Origin: Rostrohypoxylon terebratum
Taxonomy: Eukaryota; Ascomycota; Sordariomycetes; Xylariales; Hypoxylaceae
Length of the DNA stretch: 29,959 nt
Assembly (NCBI GenBank): GCA_022497145.1
Contig: MU386056.1
Location: 1-29,959, forward strand
Direction of reading: 5' to 3'
Below are positions 1 through 9,065 of this stretch, one piece after another. Numbering within the stretch: position 1 is the stretch's first letter; each line of letters opens with the position of its first letter. The notes beneath the pieces were generated by a model, which had not been told where the DNA came from, made no database searches, and saw nothing but the letters and a program-made list of their open reading frames with translations. A program made the translations under genes and the position numbers.

Positions 1-106
1 CCTACACATCCATTTCTCCATAGTTTAACCATGATTGGTTGATGACATTCCTATTTGTGGGTTTTCTGATTTTAGATGTTTTGGGATTTGTAACAAGATA
101 CTATAG

Positions 107-801
107 GTCTACGCTAACATAGATCCGCAAAAAGGCCCGTACGACACAGAAAGCGAGGAAAGGGGACAAACCATCCAAGACGCACCTTTCAGTAGACGAG
201 CTATTCTGCTCTCTCAGGAAGGTTCTTTTTGTCGACACCCTGTGTTTCGTATTTCCATACTTAAAAATGATTCGTACGCAAGTATGTCTACTCCTGATTT
301 CCTTACATGCCAACGAATAAATAAGTCGACTTGCTAATTCATTCATTCGACGTAGTGGGAATGTCTCGAGCGGGTTCGAGCAGCATGTCAGCCTCTCGTA
401 GACGAAGTCCTCGGTAGTCGCGCCTACGACCCCAGAAAACCTAGTCACCTGGTGTCTAGGCTCCTGCTTGCGTCTGCAGGTGGACAATCTCCTAAAGGTT
501 AGTCTATATCATAACAATTCACCCACTTCTTAGTGAGACACTAATTAACTTCTTGTACAAAACAATAGGATCGAACTCGGAGATACTAGAAAAAGCGGCA
601 CAGGCGATGAATGAGTTCACGAGTTCAAGCTCTGCTGAAGAAGCTCACAAATACCTCCGCGACACAATAGGAATGACATACACCAGAACGGACACGTACA
701 TTATGTGGAAGCATCTCTTACCCCCTGAGCCAAGCAATGAAGAGGTCTCTCGACTGAGGGCCAAAACGAAGATTAAGGACCTATTCGTGGACCGCTCTTA
801 G
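107..801 (+). CDS. 3' exons of an unrecognised protein gene, 5' end outside or unresolved
   Basis: One + strand frame runs through three exons. Exon a is about 107-281: an acceptor ends at 106 (ACTATAG) or 122, and a GTATGT donor starts at 282. Exon b runs from about 381 or 384 to 497. Exon c is 569-801 and ends in TAG. The second intron (498-568) is well supported, with donor GTTAGT, branch-like CTAAT and acceptor ACAATAG, and its phase matches (G|GA). The first acceptor is ambiguous: the TAG ending at 355 has a good branch site, but its phase gives a stop, whereas AG at 379-380 or 382-383 keeps the frame. The peptide looks protein-like (for example PYDTESEERG, HPVFRISILKN, NEEVSRLRAKTKIKDLF), soluble and charged at its end. 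I do not recognise the family. A longer open frame on the opposite strand (101-487) is Arg/Cys-rich and was judged a shadow. Confidence 0.5.
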
Positions 802-2172
802 TTGTGACGGGCTTTTACACGATATTCAGATTGGTGAACAGAAGTACACCTTTGCAATAAGAATGGCTTGTGTGCGGATTTAGTTTACTGCCTCATCATT
901 CCATAGAATCGGATTATGTAGTTTAAGAAAGCATCTTGGAAGGTATCAGTCTGTTTATTTAGGTAGCCCCATGTGTATGGGTTTCGTATCTGTATATGGC
1001 TACTAGTTGAGTGCCTTCTAGGGATTCCACTCTTGGATCATGATAATGCCGCCCATTAAATAGCCCTACTTACATATTTCTCTCCTATACTCTGCTGCCA
1101 CCCTCGGCATCTCCACACTAGCCATTGTAATCTACTAGCCCACACACCAATCTCAATTCAAACCGGCAACGAACCCAGCACTCACCTCTGTGAGCCCCAA
1201 GGCTCAGGATCCTAGACTTTCTCCCTAGACGGCTCCTGAATTGAGATGCTGACCCTCGATTCTGAAACGATCTAGGTCGGCCTAGTTTACGGCAATTACT
1301 TCCCTACGTGTTGACGACAAAGTCCGTAAACTACGACGTCAGGAGGCTCAGGGGTTCTACGTCGATATCTGTCGTTAGACTAACCTAGGAAATGGTTTCG
1401 GCGGACATTCGCTTCTTCATCCTGCGTAGATATTTGTGATCAGTTTTCCATTTCTATGAATCTATCTCCTTGCCCGTACACCGGAGGTTATATAGTTATG
1501 CTGAAGATGAGACATATGTTTCACCCAACCGATGAGTCTTTATTAGACTCCTAGTTTTATATCATTGGCTAGCCCCTTAACGGTGAACTACCTAGCGGGG
1601 GAATGGGTTATAGCCCGCCTGAGTCTGATTGGCTGGATTGCAGTGTCACATACTGGAAAGAGTATGTGCTAGGTTCGAGCCAGAGCCTAATTGGTTATTG
1701 TTAGTGGAGCCTGTTAGCGCTGCCAAGCAAGCTGTTCGTGGGTAGGGATACCGTATACGAACCCGGGAGGTCATTGCGGAGTAATCAAGAGATAATTCAT
1801 ATGCGCTGATAGTGATCCAATCCTGTCTCGCTGGGTTGGTAGTATGACGTAGGTTGAAGGAAAATATAAGTACAATGTCGCTGTCTTGTAGGTCCTCTCG
1901 AAGGTTAGTTAACTTGTTTCGTCACATCATGAGCAGAGCGGCGTGCTGCTGGCACGCGATGTTAAATCATCAGATAGAAAGATATCCGTTGGTTTTATTT
2001 TGTGAATCCTAATTCCATCCGATCCGATGTTGTCTAGATCATCCTCAACCTCTAGACGCTAACTGCACCCCTATCAAACGAAGGGCACCTCTGCAGAATC
2101 CTCTATACCAGCGCCCTACTAACGACATCGCATCCATGAATTTGTAAATTGGCAGAAAAATTGACCCACCCC
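802..2172. other. intergenic region, no gene seen
   Basis: About 1.4 kb between the end of the left-edge gene and the stop of the methionyl-tRNA synthetase gene. No frame here shows coherent coding character or splice-linked exons. It holds CTAGGT-type short repeats, an 8-bp perfect hairpin at 1647-1668 (CACATACT / AGTATGTG) and a weak minus-strand LTR-like signature ending near 1650. A GGTTCGAGCC string near 1672 resembles a tRNA T-loop, but no matching acceptor, D or T stems could be built. Confidence 0.6.
1300..1650 (-). repeat. possible degenerate LTR fragment
   Basis: Read on the minus strand from 1650, the sequence begins TGTGACA, the same seven bases that start the outer solo LTR at 26866. 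It then carries CCAATCAGA, a TATAAAA box (complement of 1555-1561) and AATAAAG (complement of 1538-1544), in the order expected for a retrotransposon LTR. I could not find a matching far end with CA and a 5-bp target duplication, so the left limit is only approximate. It may be chance or a decayed copy. Confidence 0.22.
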
Positions 2173-4533
2173 TTATTTTTCTGGCGCTTGAGGTGGTTTG
2201 GCGGCCGCAGCATCTGTGATGTTTAGATTTTGTAGTTGTTCCGTGGGCGCCTTTGCTGAGTCGCCACCAGCCGCGAGACCCAATTTCTTGAGTCGCTTCC
2301 GCTCCTTTTCCTTCTCTTTCGCGGCTTTCTTGGCCGCGGCCTTCTCTAATTCAATTGCTTTCTGTTTTCGCAGCTCTTCTCCGCCAAAGGCCTCGCGCCA
2401 CTCGTCAGCCTTCTCTGAAGGGATAAGAGAGAATAATAATTTTGGCTCCCCGAGGGCTTGTCCAGGAGGGATGGTGTTGGGTGTCCAGGTATCGGGAATA
2501 GAGAATCGCTCGTTACCAGAGCCTTGGACACCGAGCTGGCTCAGGATCGAATCGGCCGTCTCTGGTAGGTATGGGAATAGAATGTTTGCGAGGAGGTGAA
2601 GGTGGTTGAGCGCAACACCGATGACGGCGTTACATCGCTCTGGATCTTCAGTGAGCAATTGGTTACTTAGCTTATTGTCTTGCAATAGCTTGTTCCCGAC
2701 AGCTGAGATGCTACAGAGATATTATGTTAGTCTTACGAATTATATAGAAGTCGCGGGTAAATTGAAATGCATACCTGAGAACTGTGGAGAGGCCGGCTCG
2801 CAGCTTCGTAGCATCAAGATGTGAGATGTAAGTTCGGAGCAATCCGTTAATTTCCTCTGTGAATTGTTTAATCCAACCATCTGAATCCTGGTACTTGGTG
2901 TAATCGGGTACTACGGCGTTTAGCTTTGCGTGAGCAAACTTGACTACACGGTTGCAGAAGTTGCCAAGATTTTTGAGTAGGTCGTTGTTGTTGGCGTCAA
3001 CAAACTCTCGCCAGCTAAACTCGGAATCGCTGGTCTCCGGACGCCTTGAGAGCAAGTAGTAGCGCCACACGTCAACAGGCACACCGGTATCCTTGGCGCT
3101 GTTACCGAAGACCCCAACGCTCTTTGATTTGCTGAATTTACCGCCTTCGTAGTTAAGATACTCCGTGGTGGACAATTTATGAACTTTGGTCCACTTTTCT
3201 CTAGTACCAAGCTTAGAAGCCGGGAAAATGATGCTGTGGAATCTATTTTGGGAATTAGCTAACATTCGGTGAATTTGATCGTCACTAGGTCATTACTTAC
3301 GGCACATTGTCCTTGCCCATGAACTGGTACAGAGAAACGTTGTCTGGATTTTTCCACCACTGTTCCCAGTTCTTGCCTGTGGTGTCGTCCTTGTCGGTAT
3401 AACATTTGGTGATCGAGGGATATCCAACTATTCCGGTTAGCACATGTCCAAATATGTCAGAAATCTGCGGGGTAATACATACTGCATGCATCGAACCAAA
3501 CATAGAAGACCTTTCCATCGTAGTCACCTCCGGATAGTCCAGGAAGACCCGTGGGAACTGGTACACCCCACTTGAGGTCTCTTGTGATACTTCGTGGTTT
3601 GAGTCCGTCATTGAGCCATGATTGTGTGATAGCTATGGCATTAGAACTCCAATCCTTAATATCGCCGGCGTTGTCGAGCCAGGACTTGACTTCAGGTTGT
3701 AGTGCATCCAGTTTGAGATAGAGATGCTTCGTCGTCCGTCGTTCTGGGGTCGCGCCGTCAAGTTTGCAGTGAGGGTTAACCAACCAACCAGTGGCCTTTC
3801 TGTCTTCGCCGGATTCTGCTTTAGCATCCACGGTTGGCTCTAGGGGGTCGAGGAGATTTCCACATGCGTCGCACTATAATCTCATTAGCCACGGAACTGG
3901 AAGCGGGAGAAGAAGATAGATTATATTATATACCTGGTCTCCACGGGCTCCGGCCGCATGACATAGACTGCATTCACCTTCTACATAGCGATCAGCTAGG
4001 AAAGAGTTATGCGCCGGGCAGTAGGCTTGTTCGGTCTCTCGCTCTTCGATGAAACCATTCTCCCACAACTTGGTGAATATCTGCTGGACAATTTCTGTGT
4101 GCTGAGGAGTGGGAGTACGGCCAAAGATGTCGAAATCGATCTTGAACCAAGCATAGATATCGCGATGGATGGCATTGTACTTGGTGCAGAGGGTTGCAGG
4201 ATCTACACCTTCAGCAAGGGCCTGGGTCTCTGTGGCCGTGCCATATTCGTCTGTGCCGCAAACATACAAAGTCGGGAAGCCGCGTGCTCTAGAGTAACGA
4301 GCAAACACATCTGCGGACTATTGAGATTGGTGGATTAGCCAGCGCATTCGCGAAATCTCGAGTCGCATTTTGGTATTTTGGTATTTTGATATTTTGACTT
4401 CACTTACCAGAACACTGCCGATAATGTTGCCAAGATGCGGGACGTTGTTCGCATAAGGCAGAGCGCTCGTGACCAGGATATTCTGCTTCCCCGGCTTGGG
4501 GAGCAGCGATGGCTTTGTATTCGACTCGCTCAT
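2173..4533 (-). CDS. cytosolic methionyl-tRNA synthetase (six exons)
   Basis: Charges tRNA-Met with methionine in the cytosol (class Ia synthetase). Exons on the minus strand are 4533-4408, 4317-3934, 3873-3483, 3427-3301, 3242-2775 and 2710-2173. They total 2,034 nt, or 677 residues, and all five introns (55-90 nt) are GT-AG with matching phase. The HIGH-type motif HLGN is at residues 33-36. Four zinc-binding cysteines (158, 161, 171, 174; two CxxC pairs) follow. YVWFDACIGYP lies near 295-303 and the KMSKS-type loop KFSKS at 378-382. The anticodon-binding domain follows, then a Lys/Ala/Glu-rich coiled tail at about 605-640 and a low-complexity end. The N-terminal GST-like extension of yeast Mes1p is absent. 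Intron 1 contains four copies of an 8-bp repeat (4366-4397). The frame is open upstream of the chosen start to 4746 but has no other ATG, so MSES at 4533 was taken. Confidence 0.96.
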
Positions 4534-5537
4534 AGTCGTGATCGTGTTTAGAGCTTGATTGTCTTGCTGGTCTTGCTTGCGACTATTTTTCTTTTCTTTT
4601 CGGAAGGTGGATTGCAAGCGTACTAAAGGAAAGTGTGAGAAGAGAAGACAGAAAGTTTTGACAGGATTAGGCGTATTGACGAAAATAGAGGGGGAGGGGC
4701 ACTGAGTCACAAAAATGACAGGAAGGGCAAAAAGTAGATCGGCCAAGTGCTGACCGAAAGGGAAGGCGGTGTAATTTGCAAGTTCAAATGTTGCTTCCCC
4801 AGGTTATAACCGTTAGGTTGCTTCCAGTTTTAAGGTTGTTGTGTTCTGTGTTTTAGGTACCTCCTCAAGTAATAATCCCACTCAATTATTTTGAACTCGG
4901 ACGGAAAGAACGAAAATATTAACCAACAACGATGGATGTTAATTTACATATGCAATTATATATTATATATTTAATACCATGTATCTCCGACTTTAATTCA
5001 TGGCTAATAATAACGTTTTGCTACTTAAAGTTTAAGTTGAAATCGGAATAGTTGCGTTTCGCATGTCGAATGTTTAATGAGGGTTCCGGGGGATTGAGGT
5101 TGCGTGTTCCAGCGTGGTAAGGTTTAAACCCAAGCGGTTAAGCCTGCCAAATTCGTCGACTTAGGTGCCACTATTAGCGCTCTTTTCTACCTTTCTACCT
5201 TTCTACTATTCACTATTCACTATTCACTATTCACAACAATGTAATTCAAATCCAAGCTCCCCAGTTACAATATAAACAAAGGACGACCGCATTTTAATCC
5301 TATCAATCAATCCGAAAGCCAATCCTAACAATTGTTCAATTATTTTCGACATCTAAAAATCCCTACCCTAATGGAAAACGTCGGCGTATGCTAGTGTCTT
5401 TATTTGCGCTGGCTGCGCGAAGCCACCCGTGGTTTGAGCTACCCTGGACACCACGCGCGATCCGGCACCAACGCCACAGGTGACAAATCTTCCCCCATTA
5501 GAATTGTTCCCAAGTGGAACGCCCTCAAACCGCTCCC
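4534..5537. promoter_or_regulatory. divergent intergenic region between the tRNA synthetase and chromodomain genes
   Basis: The two genes are transcribed away from each other across about 1 kb, so both promoters should lie here. The centre (about 4860-5040) is AT-rich. Near the chromodomain gene are two adjacent microsatellites and a leader with an ATG at 5371 that opens an 8-codon frame ending in TAG (5371-5394). That ATG is either an upstream ORF or a first coding exon (see the chromodomain entry). No clear TATA box or known operator was identified. Confidence 0.55.
5183..5234. repeat. two adjoining microsatellites (8-bp x3, 7-bp x4)
   Basis: Three units of an 8-bp repeat (consensus CTTTCTAC, the first with one mismatch) at 5183-5206 run directly into four exact units of TATTCAC at 5207-5234. 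They lie about 300 bp upstream of the chromodomain start codon and make a pyrimidine-rich tract. Confidence 0.9.
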
Positions 5538-7646
5538 ATGGATGGAGAGAATACGCGGAAGTCACGAATTCAAATCCCTTTACCCTCGAAACCTCGTCCC
5601 TACAGACCTGGCGATGGTCCTCCTCTAGCGCCATTGAGATTAGAACCTGAATGGGACTCGACCGCGTATATAATTGACAAGCGCGTCTTACCTGGCACAG
5701 CTCGAGACGGCGAATTACAGCTGCAGATGTACTATGTCGTTGGATGGTGGGATGTACCGGCAGCACGCGTAACAATTCTTGCGACAAAAATACTCGACTA
5801 CGTTTCGCCTGGAGAGCTAGAAAGCTTCGAGTACAAGAAACTGCTGGAAAGAGACGCGGAAATTGAGGAAGAAGAGGCGTTGAAAAAGGAAAAGTTAGAA
5901 ATGGCGAAACAGAAGAAGGCGGTAAAGCCGACAAGCGCAATCAGTACGCCAACGACACCAGGTACACCAGTTTCCATTAGCCAAAAGCGTCGAGGCCGAC
6001 CAAGCAAGGCCGAGCTTCAAGCACGTAAACTCTCGAAGCAAGCGAGCGTCACCATTTCAGAGAGTATAGAAGTAACGATCCCCCATACGAGTACATCGGG
6101 CCCATCGCTGTCTACGCCGCAAAAGAAGCGCGCTAGAGAGATGGTCACTGATGTGGAAGAGGTTGACGACCCTGATCCGGACGATGCGATCCACCGTCAA
6201 TTATGCGGCGAAAATGACGAAGACGAAGATGAAGACGACGACGACGACCTCGAGGACGAGGATATGGAAGTGGAGGAGGCTCCTGAGAGTAGAGGGACAA
6301 TATCACTAGATAGGGTTCCCGGGACCGTGTCCTCGGGTCCCCAAATCAGCTCGTATGCTAGAAATTCATCGCTTAATCAGGACTCATCGACATTGATCAA
6401 GAGCGCTAACGCCAATCTTGTCTTGAAGTCATCTACGAGTCATGTCCCCGTACCCAAGGTTCTTCGATCCAACAAGCAGCCTTGGGAACTCCCAGCGATA
6501 ACGCCTCTTCCACCACCCATACCCAAGCCGCGGCCACCCCTACCTGCAAATAACAAACCACGCAGAATACCACCTCTTCCTCCCGGCAGAAAGCAGTCCA
6601 CAACTCCTGTTCCGGTCCCCACGCCGGTGAAATCAGACAAAAAGATTCCTCTGCAATATCCACAATTTTATTCGCAAGCAAGGGTTGAACCACCGCCCGC
6701 CAAACCAAAGTCAAACGAACCTAAACAATCTACAACTCCTGTTCCCATACCTCAATATCCACGCTTGAAGAATGTCAAAAACATCAAATCCGAAAAATGC
6801 GAGCCGTCTTCTTCAGCACCACCCCTACCTCCACCTCCACCTACCCAACCCCTTAAGACTAGCCCTCAACGCCCTCAACACCATGGCTTCACTCCTGCTG
6901 GCCGAAGCTCTGGTCGCTGGCCTTCTGAAACACCCCAATCCTCTAGCGAGGTAGCCGCAGACTCGCCTCTCAGCGACCACTTTAGCAGCACGCGCATGAA
7001 AAAACGCACTCCCAAACCCAAGCCTAAGCACGCAGCAGGCAATGGCCAAGTATGGGTAGTGTCGCGACTCGAAGGCGACAAGTTAGTCCAATCTCACGGG
7101 CGGCGCACCCGATACTTCAAAGTACGCTGGGAAGGTGACTGGCCCCCTGACCAGAATCCTACCTGGGAGCCCGAAATCAACATTGCGCCCGAATTAGTCG
7201 CGGCATACTTCAATGGCAAAGCTAAGGGTGCGGCAGGCCGTCGTAGGACGACTAGCTCGTCGGCTCACAGATTCGACTCTTCAAATTTCGTTCTTCGCCC
7301 GGAACCCTTGACGCTAAAGAGGAAGTACTCGAATGTCGCGGAAGCATTCGCGGGAGATGCGGACGATCTAGATGAGCTACGAAACAGCGCAGATAGTGGT
7401 GGAGAAGCAGACAGTACCGTCTATGGCAGCGGTAGCAGGGGTAAGAGGAGAGAAGTAATACGACACAATTATTATGGAGACGACGAAGGAGAAGATGAGA
7501 TCCTAGTCGTTGCTACAGAACAAGATCCGAGAACGAAGAGACGCGAACCAAAACCTGGTGAGAAGATGGATCAGCTAGGCGCAGCCTTTATGAGAGACCT
7601 CGCCGCAGCTATCCACCGCAGGAGTGGGGACCAGAATGGGAGCTGA
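5538..7646 (+). CDS. chromodomain and AT-hook nuclear protein
   Basis: Probable chromatin protein of 702 residues, starting at the ATG in CCCATGG. Near 42-110 is a chromo-like block (STAYIIDKRV, YYVVGWWD, LDYVSPGEL) that lacks clean aromatic-cage spacing. An AT-hook (KRRGRPSKAEL) sits near 148-160, a long Asp/Glu run near 205-250 and Pro-rich low complexity near 320-470. A clear chromodomain at about 498-560 (VWVVSRLEGD, YFKVRWEGDW, TWEPE) should bind methylated histone tails, with a charged tail after it. One alternative start is ATG 5371 with an intron 5386-5501 (donor GTATGC, acceptor CCCATTAG); it is in phase and would add 17 residues. The layout could fit a heterochromatin factor such as Neurospora CDP-2, but I cannot confirm orthology. 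The gene is divergent from the tRNA synthetase gene and convergent with the RRM-like gene. Confidence 0.88.
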   Translation: MDGENTRKSRIQIPLPSKPRPYRPGDGPPLAPLRLEPEWDSTAYIIDKRVLPGTARDGELQLQMYYVVGWWDVPAARVTILATKILDYVSPGELESFEYKKLLERDAEIEEEEALKKEKLEMAKQKKAVKPTSAISTPTTPGTPVSISQKRRGRPSKAELQARKLSKQASVTISESIEVTIPHTSTSGPSLSTPQKKRAREMVTDVEEVDDPDPDDAIHRQLCGENDEDEDEDDDDDLEDEDMEVEEAPESRGTISLDRVPGTVSSGPQISSYARNSSLNQDSSTLIKSANANLVLKSSTSHVPVPKVLRSNKQPWELPAITPLPPPIPKPRPPLPANNKPRRIPPLPPGRKQSTTPVPVPTPVKSDKKIPLQYPQFYSQARVEPPPAKPKSNEPKQSTTPVPIPQYPRLKNVKNIKSEKCEPSSSAPPLPPPPPTQPLKTSPQRPQHHGFTPAGRSSGRWPSETPQSSSEVAADSPLSDHFSSTRMKKRTPKPKPKHAAGNGQVWVVSRLEGDKLVQSHGRRTRYFKVRWEGDWPPDQNPTWEPEINIAPELVAAYFNGKAKGAAGRRRTTSSSAHRFDSSNFVLRPEPLTLKRKYSNVAEAFAGDADDLDELRNSADSGGEADSTVYGSGSRGKRREVIRHNYYGDDEGEDEILVVATEQDPRTKRREPKPGEKMDQLGAAFMRDLAAAIHRRSGDQNGS

Positions 7647-9065
7647 GCAGGGTTCACTAGTGACGTCTTAACACATTCGCAGGTGTATATTCCATGATAT
7701 GACGTTGTTGCTGGGCATCGGGGTCAGAGTGCTGGGGATGTAAGGAGTGGCAAGAATGATACTTGTACGCCTCGCGTAAAGGGACTTGGGGATAATACCC
7801 TACCCTTCATCCAACTTATAGGAGCTCAGAACGCAATGATGCGACGCATTGCATCCCGAATACCAATGAATTCTATCATGAAAATTGCCTTGCTAGTATT
7901 GAATTAGAAAATGCGACCCATATATAGATATGCAGTTAAGCTATCCCCTTCGTTACTTAGTCACCACTATAATATAGTATGCGGTGCCTATTTAGACAAG
8001 TGCAGGGATAGGTTAAGTTAATATAGTTCAGCACAGTAATATCAACACGGTAAAATCCATCTCCATGCCACTCTGCCCTGTCTACGTATGTGAGGTCGAT
8101 AACTGAGTGTTTTTCACCTCTTTCTTCTTCTCAAACTCATACGAAAATCAGGGCACCATAATAACACAATCACAACATACCTATTATATCACGCGGGAAA
8201 CGGGTCAAGGTTTGGGTCAAATGCAAACGTCAAATTAATAGAACCCTAAGAAAGAAAAAAACCTCCATGCATCCTATGAAAAGAGCAATCGCAAACAAAT
8301 AAACCACGCCAGTCCGTACGCCAATATACCTGCACCTCGTGTGGAAAGATCCAGAGCGCCCCTTCCCAACTGCATTGTAACTCCGCGAAAATGCAAGGTC
8401 CGTTTCTCGGCTAGGACGACGAGATGGTTGGTCTTCTCGGTCTGGTGTCGAAACGAGGGTGAGAGAAGAAAAGAAAAAAAAAGTAAAGAAAATTGGATTG
8501 AGAGCACAAGGATCGCGATCTTGGATGGCGTTTGGCTCGGAAGATCGGATGTGGGGGCCCTGTCGACTCGGTCCGTACGACGTGGGGTCGTGCAAAAGTT
8601 ATGGAGAAAGTAGTGTAGGAGAATGAAGGTGGGCGGTACGAGTACTTATTTTTGTCGGTATGATATGGTACACGCGAGTACACCTTCATCTTCTTCCACA
8701 GGGTATTGGACCCAGTCGGGTCTATCAGGTGTCGAGACATGCGAGAAGTACGGTCTTCTCGATGTCGATGATAAGGTGATCTCACGACGTTTATTCGGAA
8801 AAGTCGATGAGAAGTAAAAAAGAGGGCGGAAAGTAGGATGTGGTAATGTGGTGGCGGATATGGCTTCAAAGCCGTGAGAATATGATGAAGTTAGATGTAA
8901 TGTGCTTGGCCACAGCTCAGATTTCGGTCGCATGCCTGGTCGGACGCATGCTACACGAAAATTCGAGGAAAGAGTCAGATAAAACCGTTGTACCGAAAAG
9001 CCGAAACCAGAGAGACATTCTTCGAGGCGGGTTCAGAGAGGAGTGCGACTCGCCAGTCAGCTCGA
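7647..9065. other. convergent intergenic region, no gene seen
   Basis: About 1.4 kb between the 3' ends of the chromodomain and RRM-like genes, so it holds both 3' UTRs and terminators. Several overlapping frames exist at 8230-8930 on both strands. They are low-complexity (Ser/Arg/Phe-rich) and overlap one another, with no family resemblance. I see no further structure worth naming. Confidence 0.6.

Noticed and set aside
101..487. 128-codon minus-strand frame at the left edge
   Set aside because: Arg/Cys/Ser-rich with no motif. It lies opposite a + strand exon series with good splice sites and coherent phases.
1600..1690. tRNA-like string (GGTTCGAGCC after a hairpin)
   Set aside because: No 7-bp acceptor stem, D arm or T stem can be formed around it; the hairpin alone is not a tRNA.
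4534..4746. In-frame open extension upstream of the methionyl-tRNA synthetase start that looks like a mitochondrial presequence
   Set aside because: It contains no ATG before MSES and would need a non-AUG start. The protein from 4533 aligns in length and layout with cytosolic enzymes, so this is treated as 5' UTR.
8230..8933. Overlapping frames on both strands in the convergent gap
   Set aside because: Simple-sequence composition, mutual overlap, and no splice-linked or recognisable peptide.
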